DNA of 64,000 nucleotides from Geoglobus acetivorans (GCF_039641995.1 NZ_CP087714.1:434001-498000), one strand, 5' to 3'. Counted from the first letter of the stretch, positions 47,295-56,357 are shown. Program-made: numbers and translations. Notes: generated by a model not told the origin, from the sequence alone.

Positions 47295-48216
47295 CGGAAT
47301 AGACATTGGAGGAGCCAACATCAAGGTTTATGACGGCAGTAGCAGAATCTGCTATTTCCCGATGTGGCAGAGGTGGAAGGAGCTCGGAGATTTTTTGAAA
47401 GGACTGGGCCTTGAGGGCAGGGTCGGAGTGGTTTTGACGGGTGAGCTTGCGGACTCTTTTTCAAGCAAGGCTGAAGGTGTTGTGTACATCACAAATGCAG
47501 TTAGAGAAGCCTTTGATGATGTCGTGTTTATCGATCTCGATGGAAACCTTAAAAGGGAAATCGACAATCCTGAAAACTTTGCGGCAAACAACTGGGTGGC
47601 AAGTGTGAAATTTCTCTCAGAGGAGTTTGCAGACTTCATTTTTGCCGATATGGGATCCACAACAACCGATCTGATTCCAGTGAAGGATGGAAAAATTCTT
47701 GCCGGTAAAACAGACTTTGAGAGGCTGGACAGGAAAGAACTTCTGTATTTTGGAATGCTGAGAACGCCCTCGTCTTTCCTTGTAAAGAGAAACTGTTCAT
47801 CAGAGTTTTTCTCGATAACAGGTGATGCGATGCTTGTTCTCGGGCTCATTGACGAGACTGCTTACTCGTGCGAAACACCTGATGGGCGGGGTAAAAGCTC
47901 CGCAGAGTGCATGCAGAGGCTTGCGAGACAGGTGTGTGCAGATCTTCATGAGGTTGGGGAGGATTACGTTATAGGACTTGCAGGGGAAATCAGAGATGAA
48001 ATGGTTTCAAGGGTTGCAAAGGCGTTTGAGCAGAAGAGAAACCTCTACGGGATCGAAACGGCCATAGGTTGTGGAATAGGTGAAGTACTGCTTGAAGAGG
48101 CGGCAGAACTGGCAGAAATGGAGTACGTGTCGCTTCGGGAGAGGTACGGTGAGGTGTCGGACATCTTCCCTGCTTTTGCGATGGCCAGGCTGGTGGAGCT
48201 GGATGATAGTGGTTAA
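47278..48216 (+). CDS. mfnF: Methanofuran biosynthesis protein MfnF
   Basis: 312 residues of the ASKHA/hydantoinase-like type: SGIDIGGANIKVYDGSSRI, VVLTGELADSF, FAANNWVASVKFLSEEFADFIFADMGSTTTDLIPV. These match the protein known as the H4MPT-linked C1-transfer pathway protein, shown in methanogens to couple tyramine-glutamate to the aminomethylfuran unit. The start is a TTG at 47278 within the previous gene. Its end overlaps mfnE by 14 nt. With mfnA at 0.4-1.5 kb and mfnE, it shows that the organism makes methanofuran. Confidence 0.85.
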   Translation: MKTSYSGIDIGGANIKVYDGSSRICYFPMWQRWKELGDFLKGLGLEGRVGVVLTGELADSFSSKAEGVVYITNAVREAFDDVVFIDLDGNLKREIDNPENFAANNWVASVKFLSEEFADFIFADMGSTTTDLIPVKDGKILAGKTDFERLDRKELLYFGMLRTPSSFLVKRNCSSEFFSITGDAMLVLGLIDETAYSCETPDGRGKSSAECMQRLARQVCADLHEVGEDYVIGLAGEIRDEMVSRVAKAFEQKRNLYGIETAIGCGIGEVLLEEAAELAEMEYVSLRERYGEVSDIFPAFAMARLVELDDSG

Positions 48217-48796
48217 ACTTGGAGGTAGTGTTTCAGAGACTGCCGGAAGGATAATCTGGGAGCTGAAAAATTCCGGGAAGAACATTCTCATCGTCCCTGG
48301 AGGGTGGATTTTTGCGGACATGGTGAGAAAGCTTGAGACCGATGATGAAAGTGCCCACTGGATGGCAATTGCCGGAATGAACGTTTACGGATACTACCTT
48401 TCACGGTATGCGGAAGTTATAGAGCCTGAAAACTTCGATTTCGATGTCAGGGGCGTCAGGATTCTTCTTCCATACATTCTGCTCAGAAAGCACGATGATC
48501 TGCCACACAGCTGGGAAGTAACATCTGACAGCATTGCCGTGTGGGTGGCGGAGAAAATAGGGGCTGAGGACATTGTAAAGGTCACGGACGTGGATGGAGT
48601 GTACATGGATGGAAGGCTTGTGGAAAGCATAGCTGCCAGCGAGCTGAGCCGTGAGACCTGTGTTGACAGCTATTCTCCAAAGCTTCTGAGGGAATACGGG
48701 AGAGACATGTTTATATGCAACGGCCTCGTTGAGGGAAGGGTAAAAGATTATATAATGAAAGGGGAAGCTAAAGGCACCAGAATAATCGGGAGGTGA
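48203..48796 (+). CDS. mfnE: Aminomethylfuran phosphate kinase MfnE
   Basis: 197 residues of the amino acid kinase family: MIVVKLGGSVSETAGRIIWELK, IVPGGWIFADMVRK, SAHWMAIAGMNVYGYYLSR and VKVTDVDGVYMDG. The family enzyme phosphorylates aminomethylfuranmethanol phosphate to the diphosphate used by MfnF. The ATG at 48203 begins inside mfnF. A zinc ribbon protein follows after 4 nt. Confidence 0.83.
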   Translation: MIVVKLGGSVSETAGRIIWELKNSGKNILIVPGGWIFADMVRKLETDDESAHWMAIAGMNVYGYYLSRYAEVIEPENFDFDVRGVRILLPYILLRKHDDLPHSWEVTSDSIAVWVAEKIGAEDIVKVTDVDGVYMDGRLVESIAASELSRETCVDSYSPKLLREYGRDMFICNGLVEGRVKDYIMKGEAKGTRIIGR

Positions 48797-48800
48797 TGAA

Positions 48801-48962
48801 ATGGAAATATACAAATGTGTAACCTGCAATGCGAATCTTGTAGGGACGAACTATGTCGCGTTTCCATGTCCATCATGCGGTGAAATGGTTTACAGATGCA
48901 AAAAATGCAGGAGGCTTGCGAACTCGTATGTGTGTGAAAACTGCGGTTTTGAGGGGCCATGA
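48801..48962 (+). CDS. Small zinc-ribbon protein, HVO_2753-like
   Basis: 53 residues with four CX2C knuckles: KCVTC (C6, C9), PCPSC (C23, C26), RCKKC (C33, C36) and VCENC (C45, C48), enough for two zinc ions. The family (DUF1610-like, described in haloarchaea) is predicted to bind RNA. GGAGGTGATGAA precedes the ATG. It is directly followed by aEF1-beta, a gene pairing seen in many Euryarchaeota. Confidence 0.88.
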   Translation: MEIYKCVTCNANLVGTNYVAFPCPSCGEMVYRCKKCRRLANSYVCENCGFEGP

Positions 48963-48973
48963 GGTGGTAACGC

Positions 48974-49240
48974 ATGGGTAGGGTGTTCATGAAACTCAGG
49001 GTAATGCCCAAGGGCGTTGAAGTGGATCTGGAGCAGCTCAAGGAGAAGGTATCGCATGCGAAGCCGGATGAAGTTGAGATAACTGACTTCGGAATACAGC
49101 CTATCGCATTCGGTCTCAAGGCTCTGATAGTTGTTGTTGTGATGCCCGACACCGAGGGAATTGGAGATACGCTGATTGAGAGCATTCAGGCCATTGACGA
49201 CGTTGAGAGCGTTGAGATTGAAGTGCAGGAGCTTGTATGA
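48974..49240 (+). CDS. Translation elongation factor aEF1-beta
   Basis: 88 residues: VFMKLRVMPKGVEVDLEQLKEKV and ITDFGIQPIAFGLKALIVVVVMPDTEGIGDTLIESIQAIDDVESVEIEVQEL. This is the archaeal nucleotide exchange factor for aEF1-alpha. It follows the zinc ribbon gene after 11 nt with a GAGGTGG site, and its stop overlaps the next start (ATGA). Confidence 0.94.
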   Translation: MGRVFMKLRVMPKGVEVDLEQLKEKVSHAKPDEVEITDFGIQPIAFGLKALIVVVVMPDTEGIGDTLIESIQAIDDVESVEIEVQELV

Positions 49241-49866
49241 TTGAGAGAATTTTAACTCCCCCTCTTGGGGCCAATGCCTATCTTATTAAGGACGAAAAGA
49301 TTGCTTTAGTCGATCCCGGAGGGGACTCTGCTTTTATAATAAATGCTGTCTCCAGCAAAATTGACATTAAAAGTCTGGACTACATCATTCTCACCCACAC
49401 TCATTTTGATCACGCCTCTGCTACCGCCGATTTAAAGAAAGTAAGCGGGGCAGAAGTTTTGATTCATGAAAAGGAATACGAATTTGTGAAGACGAACAAT
49501 TTCAGCGCCTCGTTTTTCGGAGTGGATTTTCCACCATTTGAAGCTGACAGGCTTTTGAGGGATGGGGAGCTGATAAACCTTGGAAAATTGAAGCTGGAAG
49601 TCCTGCACACCCCCGGACACACACCCGGGAGCATCTGTCTGTATGATGAGCTGGAGAGAATAATCTTCACAGGGGATACTGCTTTTCCTAATGGGGGTTT
49701 TGGAAGGGTGGATTTTCCCGGAGGGAGCGCCTACGACCTGGTAAACTCTCTTAAAAGGCTGTCAGAGCTTGACGTTGAGGTAATGTATCCCGGACACGAT
49801 GAGCCGGTGGACGGTGCGGAAGAGCATCTGAAGCTTGCATTTAAGCTTGCCAGAATGTTTCTATGA
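49237..49866 (+). CDS. MBL-fold hydrolase, glyoxalase II-like
   Basis: 209 residues. The metal motif THTHFDHASATADL is THxHxDH, with further ligands at HTPGHTPGS, FTGDTAF and YPGHDEP. These fit glyoxalase II-type thioester hydrolases and related Zn-dependent enzymes; the substrate is unknown. It overlaps aEF1-beta and trmJ by 4 nt each, so it is in the same unit. Confidence 0.85.
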   Translation: MIERILTPPLGANAYLIKDEKIALVDPGGDSAFIINAVSSKIDIKSLDYIILTHTHFDHASATADLKKVSGAEVLIHEKEYEFVKTNNFSASFFGVDFPPFEADRLLRDGELINLGKLKLEVLHTPGHTPGSICLYDELERIIFTGDTAFPNGGFGRVDFPGGSAYDLVNSLKRLSELDVEVMYPGHDEPVDGAEEHLKLAFKLARMFL

Positions 49867-50564
49867 TCGACATTGTTCTTGTCGAGCTTAAAATACCTGA
49901 AAACATTGGCTTCATAGCCAGAGTTATGAAAAATTTTGGATTCAAAAATCTGGTCCTCTACAACTGCCACGTAACGAGAGAAAGCTACATCACAGCCTCC
50001 CACGCCAAGGACATCATAGACAACGCCACCGTTATCGACAGCCTTGAAGAGTATCTTTCGGGAAAGAGTCTTGTGGTGGCGACAACGGGAATAAGGAGCA
50101 GAAACATCGGGAGCTATATTCGGAAAACCGTAACACCTGGTGAACTGAAGGAGATCATAACTGGCAATTCTGCAATTCTTTTCGGCAGGGAAGACTTCGG
50201 GCTCTTAGATGATGAGATTCGGCTCTGCAATGCTGTGGTCAGCATACCCACGAGTGAGGAATACCCGGTCATGAACGTCAGTCATGCTGCGGCAGTCATC
50301 CTGTATGAGCTGTCTGGGATTGAGGCCGGGCAGGAACTTGAGCCGGCCACTCAGAAGGACGTGGACATTCTCGTTGCTTACTTCAGAGAGCTGATGAATG
50401 AGGTGTGGTATCCAAAGCACAGGATTGACAAGTCCACCGTGGTCCTGAAGAGAGCCTTTGGCAGGGCGGGAATGAGCAAGTACGAGATGAACCACATTTC
50501 GGGTATCATAAGGAAAACAGTATTATACATAAAACACCTTAAACTTCGGCATGGAAAGAAATAG
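49863..50564 (+). CDS. tRNA ribose methyltransferase TrmJ-like (SPOUT)
   Basis: 233 residues. SPOUT motifs 1-3 are PENIGFIARVMKNFGF, AILFGREDFGLLDDEI and PTSEEYPVMNVSHAAAVILYEL. In archaea TrmJ 2'-O-methylates C32 of tRNA. The C-terminal part, KHRIDKSTVVLKRAFGRAGMSKYEMNHISGIIRK, is a helical RNA-binding tail. The protein overlaps the next gene by 14 nt. Confidence 0.87.
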   Translation: MIDIVLVELKIPENIGFIARVMKNFGFKNLVLYNCHVTRESYITASHAKDIIDNATVIDSLEEYLSGKSLVVATTGIRSRNIGSYIRKTVTPGELKEIITGNSAILFGREDFGLLDDEIRLCNAVVSIPTSEEYPVMNVSHAAAVILYELSGIEAGQELEPATQKDVDILVAYFRELMNEVWYPKHRIDKSTVVLKRAFGRAGMSKYEMNHISGIIRKTVLYIKHLKLRHGKK

Positions 50565-51549
50565 GCTCATACTGATTTTTTCACTCATCATACTGGTGTT
50601 TGCATTTATCTATCTCCTTTCGCCCATTCTTGATGGAATACTGATGGGTGTCGCATTGGCCTATGCGGTCAGACCCCTCCACACCAGACTGAGCAGGAGA
50701 GTGGGTGAGGTTATTTCCGCGTTTCTCTCCACGATGATAATTTCTCTGCCCCTTCTGCTCTTTTTTGCCTACGGAGTCTTTCAGGGCGTGACTGAGCTTA
50801 TAGTGGTCATGAAGAACCTGGAGACGTATGTGGCCATCCTGAACTCCTATCTGAACAGCCTCGATCCTGAGATATCCAAAACCGTGCGTCCAGCACTTAA
50901 CCAGTTTGTTGCGGTGTTCAACACGAAGATAGGTGATCTGGCGTTCAGCGTAACAACCAAATTCATTTTCTTCGTCATGAATTTCCTGATCTCCACCATT
51001 GTGTGTTTTTATGTTATAATCGATGGAAAGACAGTTACACGGAAAATCATAGACCGGGTTTTTCCGGAAAAGGAGGTTGGAGACTTCTTCGAAGAATTCG
51101 ATAGCGTGCTGATGAACCTCTGGTTTGGGAACTTCCTGTTCGCCCTGCTGATGGGCATTGTGAGCATACCGTATTTCATGGCGTTTGGAATTCCTTACGT
51201 GCCCCTTCTCAGCGGTCTGATGTTTCTTGCCGCTTTAATCCCCGTGTTTGCAGAGTGGATGGTAATCCTGCCGCTGACCCTTTATCTTGTATTCATAGAC
51301 TGGGTTAAAGCAGCATGGTTCCTTGCCATAGGCAGTGTATTTCTTTACATCATTCCTGAACTCATATTGAGGCCGTACTTTGTTGGATACACTTCAAAGA
51401 TACATCCTCTCGTTTTAATGCTCTCGTTTCTCGGAGGGGGTCTTGCAGCAGGTGTAACCGGTTTCTTCATTTCACCCATGCTTGCAGCATTCCTCACGGC
51501 CGTTTACAACCACTACACAAAACAGAGCGGAAACTCAGCCGCAAATTGA
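50551..51549 (+). CDS. AI-2E family transporter-like membrane protein
   Basis: 332 residues with about eight hydrophobic segments and the family block YFMAFGIPYVPLLSGLMFLAALIPVFAEW, RPYFVGYTSKIHPLVLMLSFLGGGLAAGVTGFFISPMLAA. The UPF0118/AI-2E family is a mixed group with export roles for autoinducer-2 or Na+/H+ in bacteria; in an archaeon the cargo is unknown. It is the last gene of the mfn-aEF1-beta-trmJ unit. Confidence 0.83.
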   Translation: MERNRLILIFSLIILVFAFIYLLSPILDGILMGVALAYAVRPLHTRLSRRVGEVISAFLSTMIISLPLLLFFAYGVFQGVTELIVVMKNLETYVAILNSYLNSLDPEISKTVRPALNQFVAVFNTKIGDLAFSVTTKFIFFVMNFLISTIVCFYVIIDGKTVTRKIIDRVFPEKEVGDFFEEFDSVLMNLWFGNFLFALLMGIVSIPYFMAFGIPYVPLLSGLMFLAALIPVFAEWMVILPLTLYLVFIDWVKAAWFLAIGSVFLYIIPELILRPYFVGYTSKIHPLVLMLSFLGGGLAAGVTGFFISPMLAAFLTAVYNHYTKQSGNSAAN

Positions 51550-51570
51550 AAAAGATAAAACAGAATTGCA

Positions 51571-52473
51571 CTACTGATGGGAACCCATGTGTTCGGGTGC
51601 AATCAGTCTCAGGATTTTCTGGTCGGTTATGACTCCTACAGCCTTTCCGGCATCCTTCACGACGAGTATTCTCACGTCCTCGTCGTTCATGATTCTCAGA
51701 GCCTCACCAACCGAGATGTCCTTTTCAACTGAGACAATCTTCGGTCTCATGACCTCTCTGACCTCTCCGTCGACTTTGTTCTCTGCAACTGCCTTCGCAA
51801 CGTGGTCGAGTGTGAAAATTCCCACGAACTCTCCTTCCTTGACTACCGGCATGCAGTAGATGCCTCTTTCTGCGAGCATTTTTGCAGCGTTTTTGACGAT
51901 CTCTTCTGCATTAACTGTTATGATTGGCGTTGACATGTGTTCTCCCACCTTGTCCTTTGGCAGGGCGACGATTTTCTCGATGTCTATTACGACCATGTTT
52001 TCGGTGTCATCTCTCCCGACAACCTTTCCATAAACGAGCAGCTCGTTTACCGGCGTTGGACCTACAACAATTCTGTCGTTTGGAGAAATCTTCCTGATGT
52101 TTCCGAGTATTCTTATTCTTGCCTGGCAGACCTTGGGATGGCTCAGTGTTGGAAATATGATTTCCTCAGCGGAAAGGTCTTCCTGAATCTCTCCGTTAAT
52201 TAAAACGGGAACTTTAACGGCCTCGTCGTATTTTGTTATCGATAGCAGCTCGTATGCTTTTGATGTGGGCCTGTATCCCCCCTTTGGCCCTGGAACTCCC
52301 TCGACAAGGCCCAGTGACCTGAGTGCCTGCATCTGGTTCCTGACGGTCCCGGGATTTCTGTTTATCAGCTCTGCTATCTCTTCACCCTTTACGCTACCGC
52401 CTCCCTTGTTCTTGTAGATGGTCACAAGGGCATACAGTATGTCCTTCTGTATCTGCGTAAGCTCGAGGTCCAT
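51571..52473 (-). CDS. HTH and CBS-domain transcriptional regulator
   Basis: 300 residues. An N-terminal winged helix (DLELTQIQKDILYALVTIY, VKGEEIAELINRNPGTVRNQMQALRSLGLVEG) is followed by a conserved archaeal linker domain with SPNDRIVVGPTPVNELLVYG, then two CBS motifs (STPIITVNAEEIVKNAAKMLAERGIYCMPVV and RPKIVSVEKDISVGEALRIMNDEDVRILVVKDAG). CBS pairs bind adenosyl compounds such as AMP, ATP or SAM. A 12-bp inverted repeat flanks its promoter and could be its operator. GGAGGG upstream of the ATG at 52473 serves as the ribosome site. Confidence 0.88.
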   Translation of the reverse strand: MDLELTQIQKDILYALVTIYKNKGGGSVKGEEIAELINRNPGTVRNQMQALRSLGLVEGVPGPKGGYRPTSKAYELLSITKYDEAVKVPVLINGEIQEDLSAEEIIFPTLSHPKVCQARIRILGNIRKISPNDRIVVGPTPVNELLVYGKVVGRDDTENMVVIDIEKIVALPKDKVGEHMSTPIITVNAEEIVKNAAKMLAERGIYCMPVVKEGEFVGIFTLDHVAKAVAENKVDGEVREVMRPKIVSVEKDISVGEALRIMNDEDVRILVVKDAGKAVGVITDQKILRLIAPEHMGSHQ

Positions 52474-52474
52474 T

Positions 52475-52550
52475 ATCTATCCCTCCTTGCTAATCGGACT
52501 ACTGGATAGTTTATATATTTTTCCAGCATTTTTATGAGGGAGGGATAGAT
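52475..52550. promoter_or_regulatory. 12-bp inverted repeat in the divergent CBS regulator / NOG1 promoter
   Basis: ATCTATCCCTCC (52475-52486) and GGAGGGATAGAT (52539-52550) are exact inverted copies, 52 bp apart. Between them lies the minus-strand TATA (ATATATAAAC, about 52509-52518). Just outside the right copy is the plus-strand box TTTTAAAACC (52550-52559). The left copy also contains the ribosome site of the regulator gene. This arrangement fits an autoregulatory operator pair. Confidence 0.5.
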
Positions 52551-52581
52551 TTTAAAACCTCTCACCGCAATAATCTCTGGA

Positions 52582-53535
52582 ATGAGTTTCAACCCGAGAA
52601 GGCTACCAACTGTGCTCACTGCCGATGAGCTGATAGATAAAGCGTTCAGGAGAGCGTCGAAGGTTAGCGGTAGAAATAGCAGGGAAAAGGCATTGAACAA
52701 GCTTTCAACGATTTCAAACGTTCTCGATAATTATTTTGAAAGAATAGTCAGCTCTCACCCGTCTTATGACAATCTGGATGACTTTTACAGGGAAATGGTT
52801 GATGTGGTGGTAGGAATACGGAGACTGAAGAAGAGTCTCGCAGCGCTGAGCTGGGCCAACACCATGACTCAGAAAGTAATATCAAAAGGGATAAGAAGAA
52901 TAAAGGGTGGTAACGATCCTGACAGGGTTCTTAAGGAGGTTTACGGGAGAATAGCTTCGATAATCGAACAGGTGGATGATGCTCTCAGGTTTTTGAACGA
53001 TGCCAAGAACAGAATGAGGGAGATCCCCACATTGAGCGGCGATTTTACTGCTGTTTTTGCAGGTTATCCCAACGTCGGCAAGTCCAGCATCATCTCGGCC
53101 ATATCCACTGTTAAACCGGAAATAGCAAGCTATCCCTTTACCACAAAGAAAATCAACGTTGGTTTTATTGATGCAGATGGCCTCAGAATTCAGGTCATAG
53201 ATACTCCGGGTTTGCTTGACAGGCCCATGGAGAGAAGGAACCGGATTGAGAGAAGGGCAATCCTCGCTCTGAGGTATCTGGCCGATGCGGTAATTTTCGT
53301 TATCGATCCGACAGAATCATGCGGGTATGAGGTTGATAAGCAGATGAACCTGCTCTACGAGATTAGGGACCAGTTTGACGTCCCTGTTATTGAAATCTAC
53401 AGCAAGGCGGATCTGCATGGGAAGAGGGACAGGCTTGCCGTATCGACATTATCGGGGGAAGGGGTTGATGAACTCCTTGGTTTGATAAAATCAATGGCAG
53501 AAGAGAAATCCAAGAAGAAATCCGAGAATGGCTGA
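52582..53535 (+). CDS. NOG1-family GTPase
   Basis: 317 residues. A long helical N-terminal part (TADELIDKAFRRASKVSGR) is typical of NOG1. G1 is GYPNVGKSS, G2 is YPFTTKKINVG, G3 is DTPGLLD and G4-like is YSKADL. The family helps assemble the large ribosomal subunit. A TTTTAAAACC box 23-32 nt upstream suggests a leaderless start at 52582. The 3' end overlaps the convergent protease gene by 45 nt. Confidence 0.92.
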   Translation: MSFNPRRLPTVLTADELIDKAFRRASKVSGRNSREKALNKLSTISNVLDNYFERIVSSHPSYDNLDDFYREMVDVVVGIRRLKKSLAALSWANTMTQKVISKGIRRIKGGNDPDRVLKEVYGRIASIIEQVDDALRFLNDAKNRMREIPTLSGDFTAVFAGYPNVGKSSIISAISTVKPEIASYPFTTKKINVGFIDADGLRIQVIDTPGLLDRPMERRNRIERRAILALRYLADAVIFVIDPTESCGYEVDKQMNLLYEIRDQFDVPVIEIYSKADLHGKRDRLAVSTLSGEGVDELLGLIKSMAEEKSKKKSENG

Positions 53536-54258
53536 TGCATTCAGTATGGGGAGGCCTGGCTGAGCCTCTTTTCTTGTCTCAACTATTCTCAGCAGTACCA
53601 AAAGTCCCGCATAGCCGAATATCACTGTGAGCAGTGCCTGAACAGGGGAGGAGTTGAATGTCAATGCTGATACTGCAAGAATGTTTGGCATGACTGCATC
53701 GCCAACGCCCATTATCGCATCTCTGTCTTTCCCGGGAATGATGAAAACAACCGGAATCTTCATCTCAGAAACGCTGTCGGCGAGGGTTAGCATGTGCCTG
53801 GTTTTGTGGACTGCGATGTAATCGTATGCAGCGAGCAATGCGAGGAGAACTATTACCGGGATCGGCTCGAGACTTATGCCGAATATCGCCGTGACTGCCG
53901 AGGCTATGAGAAGTGCGGAGATGTTCACGACCATCCAGTGTTTGGTTTTTGCTAGCAGGTACAGGAGAATGATAGATGGTATTGCTGAGATAATTCCTAT
54001 GAACGGCATGAATGCGTAGAAGTAGGTTATCAGGATGAGCAGGTAAAACAGCGGTTTTAGCAGCTCTTTTCTGAATTTTATGAGCACGATGACGATGGCT
54101 GTAAAGCCGAGTATCATCAGGATGTAGTAAACCGAATTTGCAACGTCGGATGTGTCCTCGAAAGCCTGCATTCCTGCGGATGAGTAGTACGGTGCAATGT
54201 ACAATGCTAGGAACGCTGTGAGCAAAAAGAAAACCGAAATGCTGAGCCGGTCCTTCAT
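53491..54258 (-). CDS. Presenilin-like intramembrane aspartyl protease
   Basis: 255 residues with about nine membrane segments. The two catalytic aspartates are in LAAYDYIAVH (YD) and MGVGDAVMPN (GxGD). The third conserved motif, PAL in relatives, appears as QPGLPIL. This is the archaeal A22B family related to presenilin homologues such as PSH. Substrate unknown. The start overlaps the stop of the PIN-ATPase gene by one base, so both are in one operon with hisI. Confidence 0.88.
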   Translation of the reverse strand: MKDRLSISVFFLLTAFLALYIAPYYSSAGMQAFEDTSDVANSVYYILMILGFTAIVIVLIKFRKELLKPLFYLLILITYFYAFMPFIGIISAIPSIILLYLLAKTKHWMVVNISALLIASAVTAIFGISLEPIPVIVLLALLAAYDYIAVHKTRHMLTLADSVSEMKIPVVFIIPGKDRDAIMGVGDAVMPNILAVSALTFNSSPVQALLTVIFGYAGLLVLLRIVETRKEAQPGLPILNASAILGFLLGFLFCH

Positions 54259-56042
54259 CAGTATCTCAACCTTATTGTTTCTCCTTTTGCCAGGGCGAGC
54301 TTAATCTCCTTTCCAGCCTCTCTGTCCTTTCGAACCCTTATGACTCCACGTCTCCCAACTTCTGCCGTGAAGAGGTATTTGTCTCCTGCGTAAACGTCCA
54401 CCTGCTTTCCCTCAAGCCCCTCTGCAAGAATGACGTAGTGCTTCCCCTTCTCGTCAACAACAGTTTCCATCACATTTTTCCTTTCCGCTTTGAGAGGCTC
54501 GACATCGATGCTGATTCCGAGTTCTTCTTCAATCATTCTGATTCTCTTCCCCTTTCTTCCTATAAGGTGTGGAACCTCGTCCTCAGGCACCCTGACAACC
54601 GCCTTTCTGTCGCTCACCGGTACAATTTCGAAAGTCGAAACCAGTTCTGCAATCCTGCTTTCGATCGCATAAACTAAGAGTCTGTTTTCCTGCTGACTTT
54701 CCTCGACCGGCATTACGACTACCTGTTCTCCGTAGGTGTACATCTCGAATTCAACCCTCTTTGACTCAAAGTCTATGACCTCTATAACCGGTCTTGCGAG
54801 GTCTGCCTCTGTCATTCCGAACGGCACCTTAACTGTGAACCTGAGTTCGTAAACCTTCTCAACCTTTCCTGCATCAATGAAAATCACCGTATCTACAACC
54901 TGGGGGATGATACCAAGCTCAACCCTTCCTATCATCCTCTGTATTGCGTCTATTGGCCGTGTGGCATGCGTAACACCGATCATACCCACTCCTGCCAGAC
55001 GCATGTCAGCGAAAACCTGAAAGTCGGACGTTTTTCTAACTTCATCGTATATTGTGTAGTCCGGTCTCACAAGGAGCAGAACATCAGCCGTGAGGCTCAT
55101 GTCCTCTTCGAGTGGTGCATACTGGGTGATTTCATCCCTTACCATCAGATCTCTCGGGCTCTCCATGGTCTTTACCATGTATCCGTTCTCCATCAGGTAG
55201 TTAGCAACACTTGCAGCGAAGGTTGACTTCCCTGCTCCTGGAGGGCCCGAAATCAGAATTCCCCTCTGCCTCTCGATTATTCTCTTCTTTAGTTCCTCAC
55301 TTATGCCGTAATCGTCAATGGATGCCTTTGCTATTGGTCTCACGGCAGTGATTTCCATCCTGTCCGAAAAAGGTCTTTCGGCAATCGCTATCCTGAGGTC
55401 TCTGAGCTGGATGACCGTAACACCCTTTCGCTCAATCTCTATGCTGCTGTCCTCGTCCTGGGATGCAGCCTCGATTATCTCGTGGGCTATTGCTTTAAGC
55501 TCTTCAAGAGTCAGGGGCTCGTCCGTTATCTTCACAAGCTCGAGCTGACCTATCCTGCCTCTCTTTGCGTAGGCCGGAACGCCTTCCCTCAGATGGACGC
55601 TTGCGGTATCCTCTGTAAAGAACCTCATAATTCTGGCTTCTTCGGGCCTTATTCTTTCCTTGCCGAGATAGATTGCCTGGATGCCTTTTGAGACTGCAAC
55701 AAGATACTGAATCCTGTCTCCAGTTATCAGCGTGGCGTTTTCCTCCTCCGCAACCTTTCGTATCAGATTGTCTATCTCTCCTCCTCTGGCGAGCCTTACA
55801 TGCTCGATACCCGGCCTCTCGCCCAGAAAAAGAACACGATGGCCGAGGTTCTCGGCAAGCTCTCTGATTTTTCTTATCTCTTCGAGGCCCTGAAAACCTG
55901 TCATCTTCCCGAAGTTTGCCTGCGCCTCCAGCTCGGCGATGACAGCTTCGGGAATAATTATCGTGCCTTTAAGCTCGTTATTTTCAAGCATCCTCGATAT
56001 TCTTCCATCTATCACAACGCTCGTATCAACCACGTATTTCAT
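54258..56042 (-). CDS. PIN-domain / VirB11-like ATPase / KH-domain protein
   Basis: 594 residues. The N-terminal PIN domain has VVDTSVVIDGRIS, PEAVIAELEAQAN, DNLIRKVAEEENATLITGD. The central ATPase has Walker A GPPGAGKSTF and VTHATRPIDAIQRMIG, like PilT/VirB11 secretion ATPases. A C-terminal KH-like region (RVPEDEVPHLIGRKGKRIRMIEEELGISIDV) would bind RNA. This three-part architecture is widespread and single-copy in Euryarchaeota, but its job is unknown; an RNA-processing role is a guess. It follows hisI with no gap. Confidence 0.88.
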   Translation of the reverse strand: MKYVVDTSVVIDGRISRMLENNELKGTIIIPEAVIAELEAQANFGKMTGFQGLEEIRKIRELAENLGHRVLFLGERPGIEHVRLARGGEIDNLIRKVAEEENATLITGDRIQYLVAVSKGIQAIYLGKERIRPEEARIMRFFTEDTASVHLREGVPAYAKRGRIGQLELVKITDEPLTLEELKAIAHEIIEAASQDEDSSIEIERKGVTVIQLRDLRIAIAERPFSDRMEITAVRPIAKASIDDYGISEELKKRIIERQRGILISGPPGAGKSTFAASVANYLMENGYMVKTMESPRDLMVRDEITQYAPLEEDMSLTADVLLLVRPDYTIYDEVRKTSDFQVFADMRLAGVGMIGVTHATRPIDAIQRMIGRVELGIIPQVVDTVIFIDAGKVEKVYELRFTVKVPFGMTEADLARPVIEVIDFESKRVEFEMYTYGEQVVVMPVEESQQENRLLVYAIESRIAELVSTFEIVPVSDRKAVVRVPEDEVPHLIGRKGKRIRMIEEELGISIDVEPLKAERKNVMETVVDEKGKHYVILAEGLEGKQVDVYAGDKYLFTAEVGRRGVIRVRKDREAGKEIKLALAKGETIRLRY

Positions 56043-56357
56043 CTACAAACCCTCCAGTTTTCTGAAAAAGCATGAATAACTGCCAGTGTGGCATGCAACC
56101 CCCCTCTGCTTTACCAGATACAGGACTGCATCTCCATCACAGTCAACTTTAATTTCAACAACTTCCTGGATGTTTCCAGATTCCTCACCTTTCATCCAGA
56201 GTTTTTTTCTGCTTCTGCTATAGTAATGGGCTTTTCTGGTTTCCACCGTTTTTTTAATTGCCTCTTCATTGGCATACGCCAGCATCAGCACTTCTTTACT
56301 GTCTGCATCCTGAGCGATTACCGGGATCAATCCGTCACTGTTATATTTAAGCTCCAT
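56043..56357 (-). CDS. hisI: Phosphoribosyl-AMP cyclohydrolase HisI
   Basis: 104 residues. [58 protein letters not shown] (metal aspartates) and [14 protein letters not shown] (zinc cysteines) are diagnostic. It opens the ring of PR-AMP in histidine synthesis. No HisE domain is fused. The start 26 nt from the TTTATAAA box indicates a leaderless mRNA. Confidence 0.93.
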   Translation of the reverse strand: MELKYNSDGLIPVIAQDADSKEVLMLAYANEEAIKKTVETRKAHYYSRSRKKLWMKGEESGNIQEVVEIKVDCDGDAVLYLVKQRGVACHTGSYSCFFRKLEGL

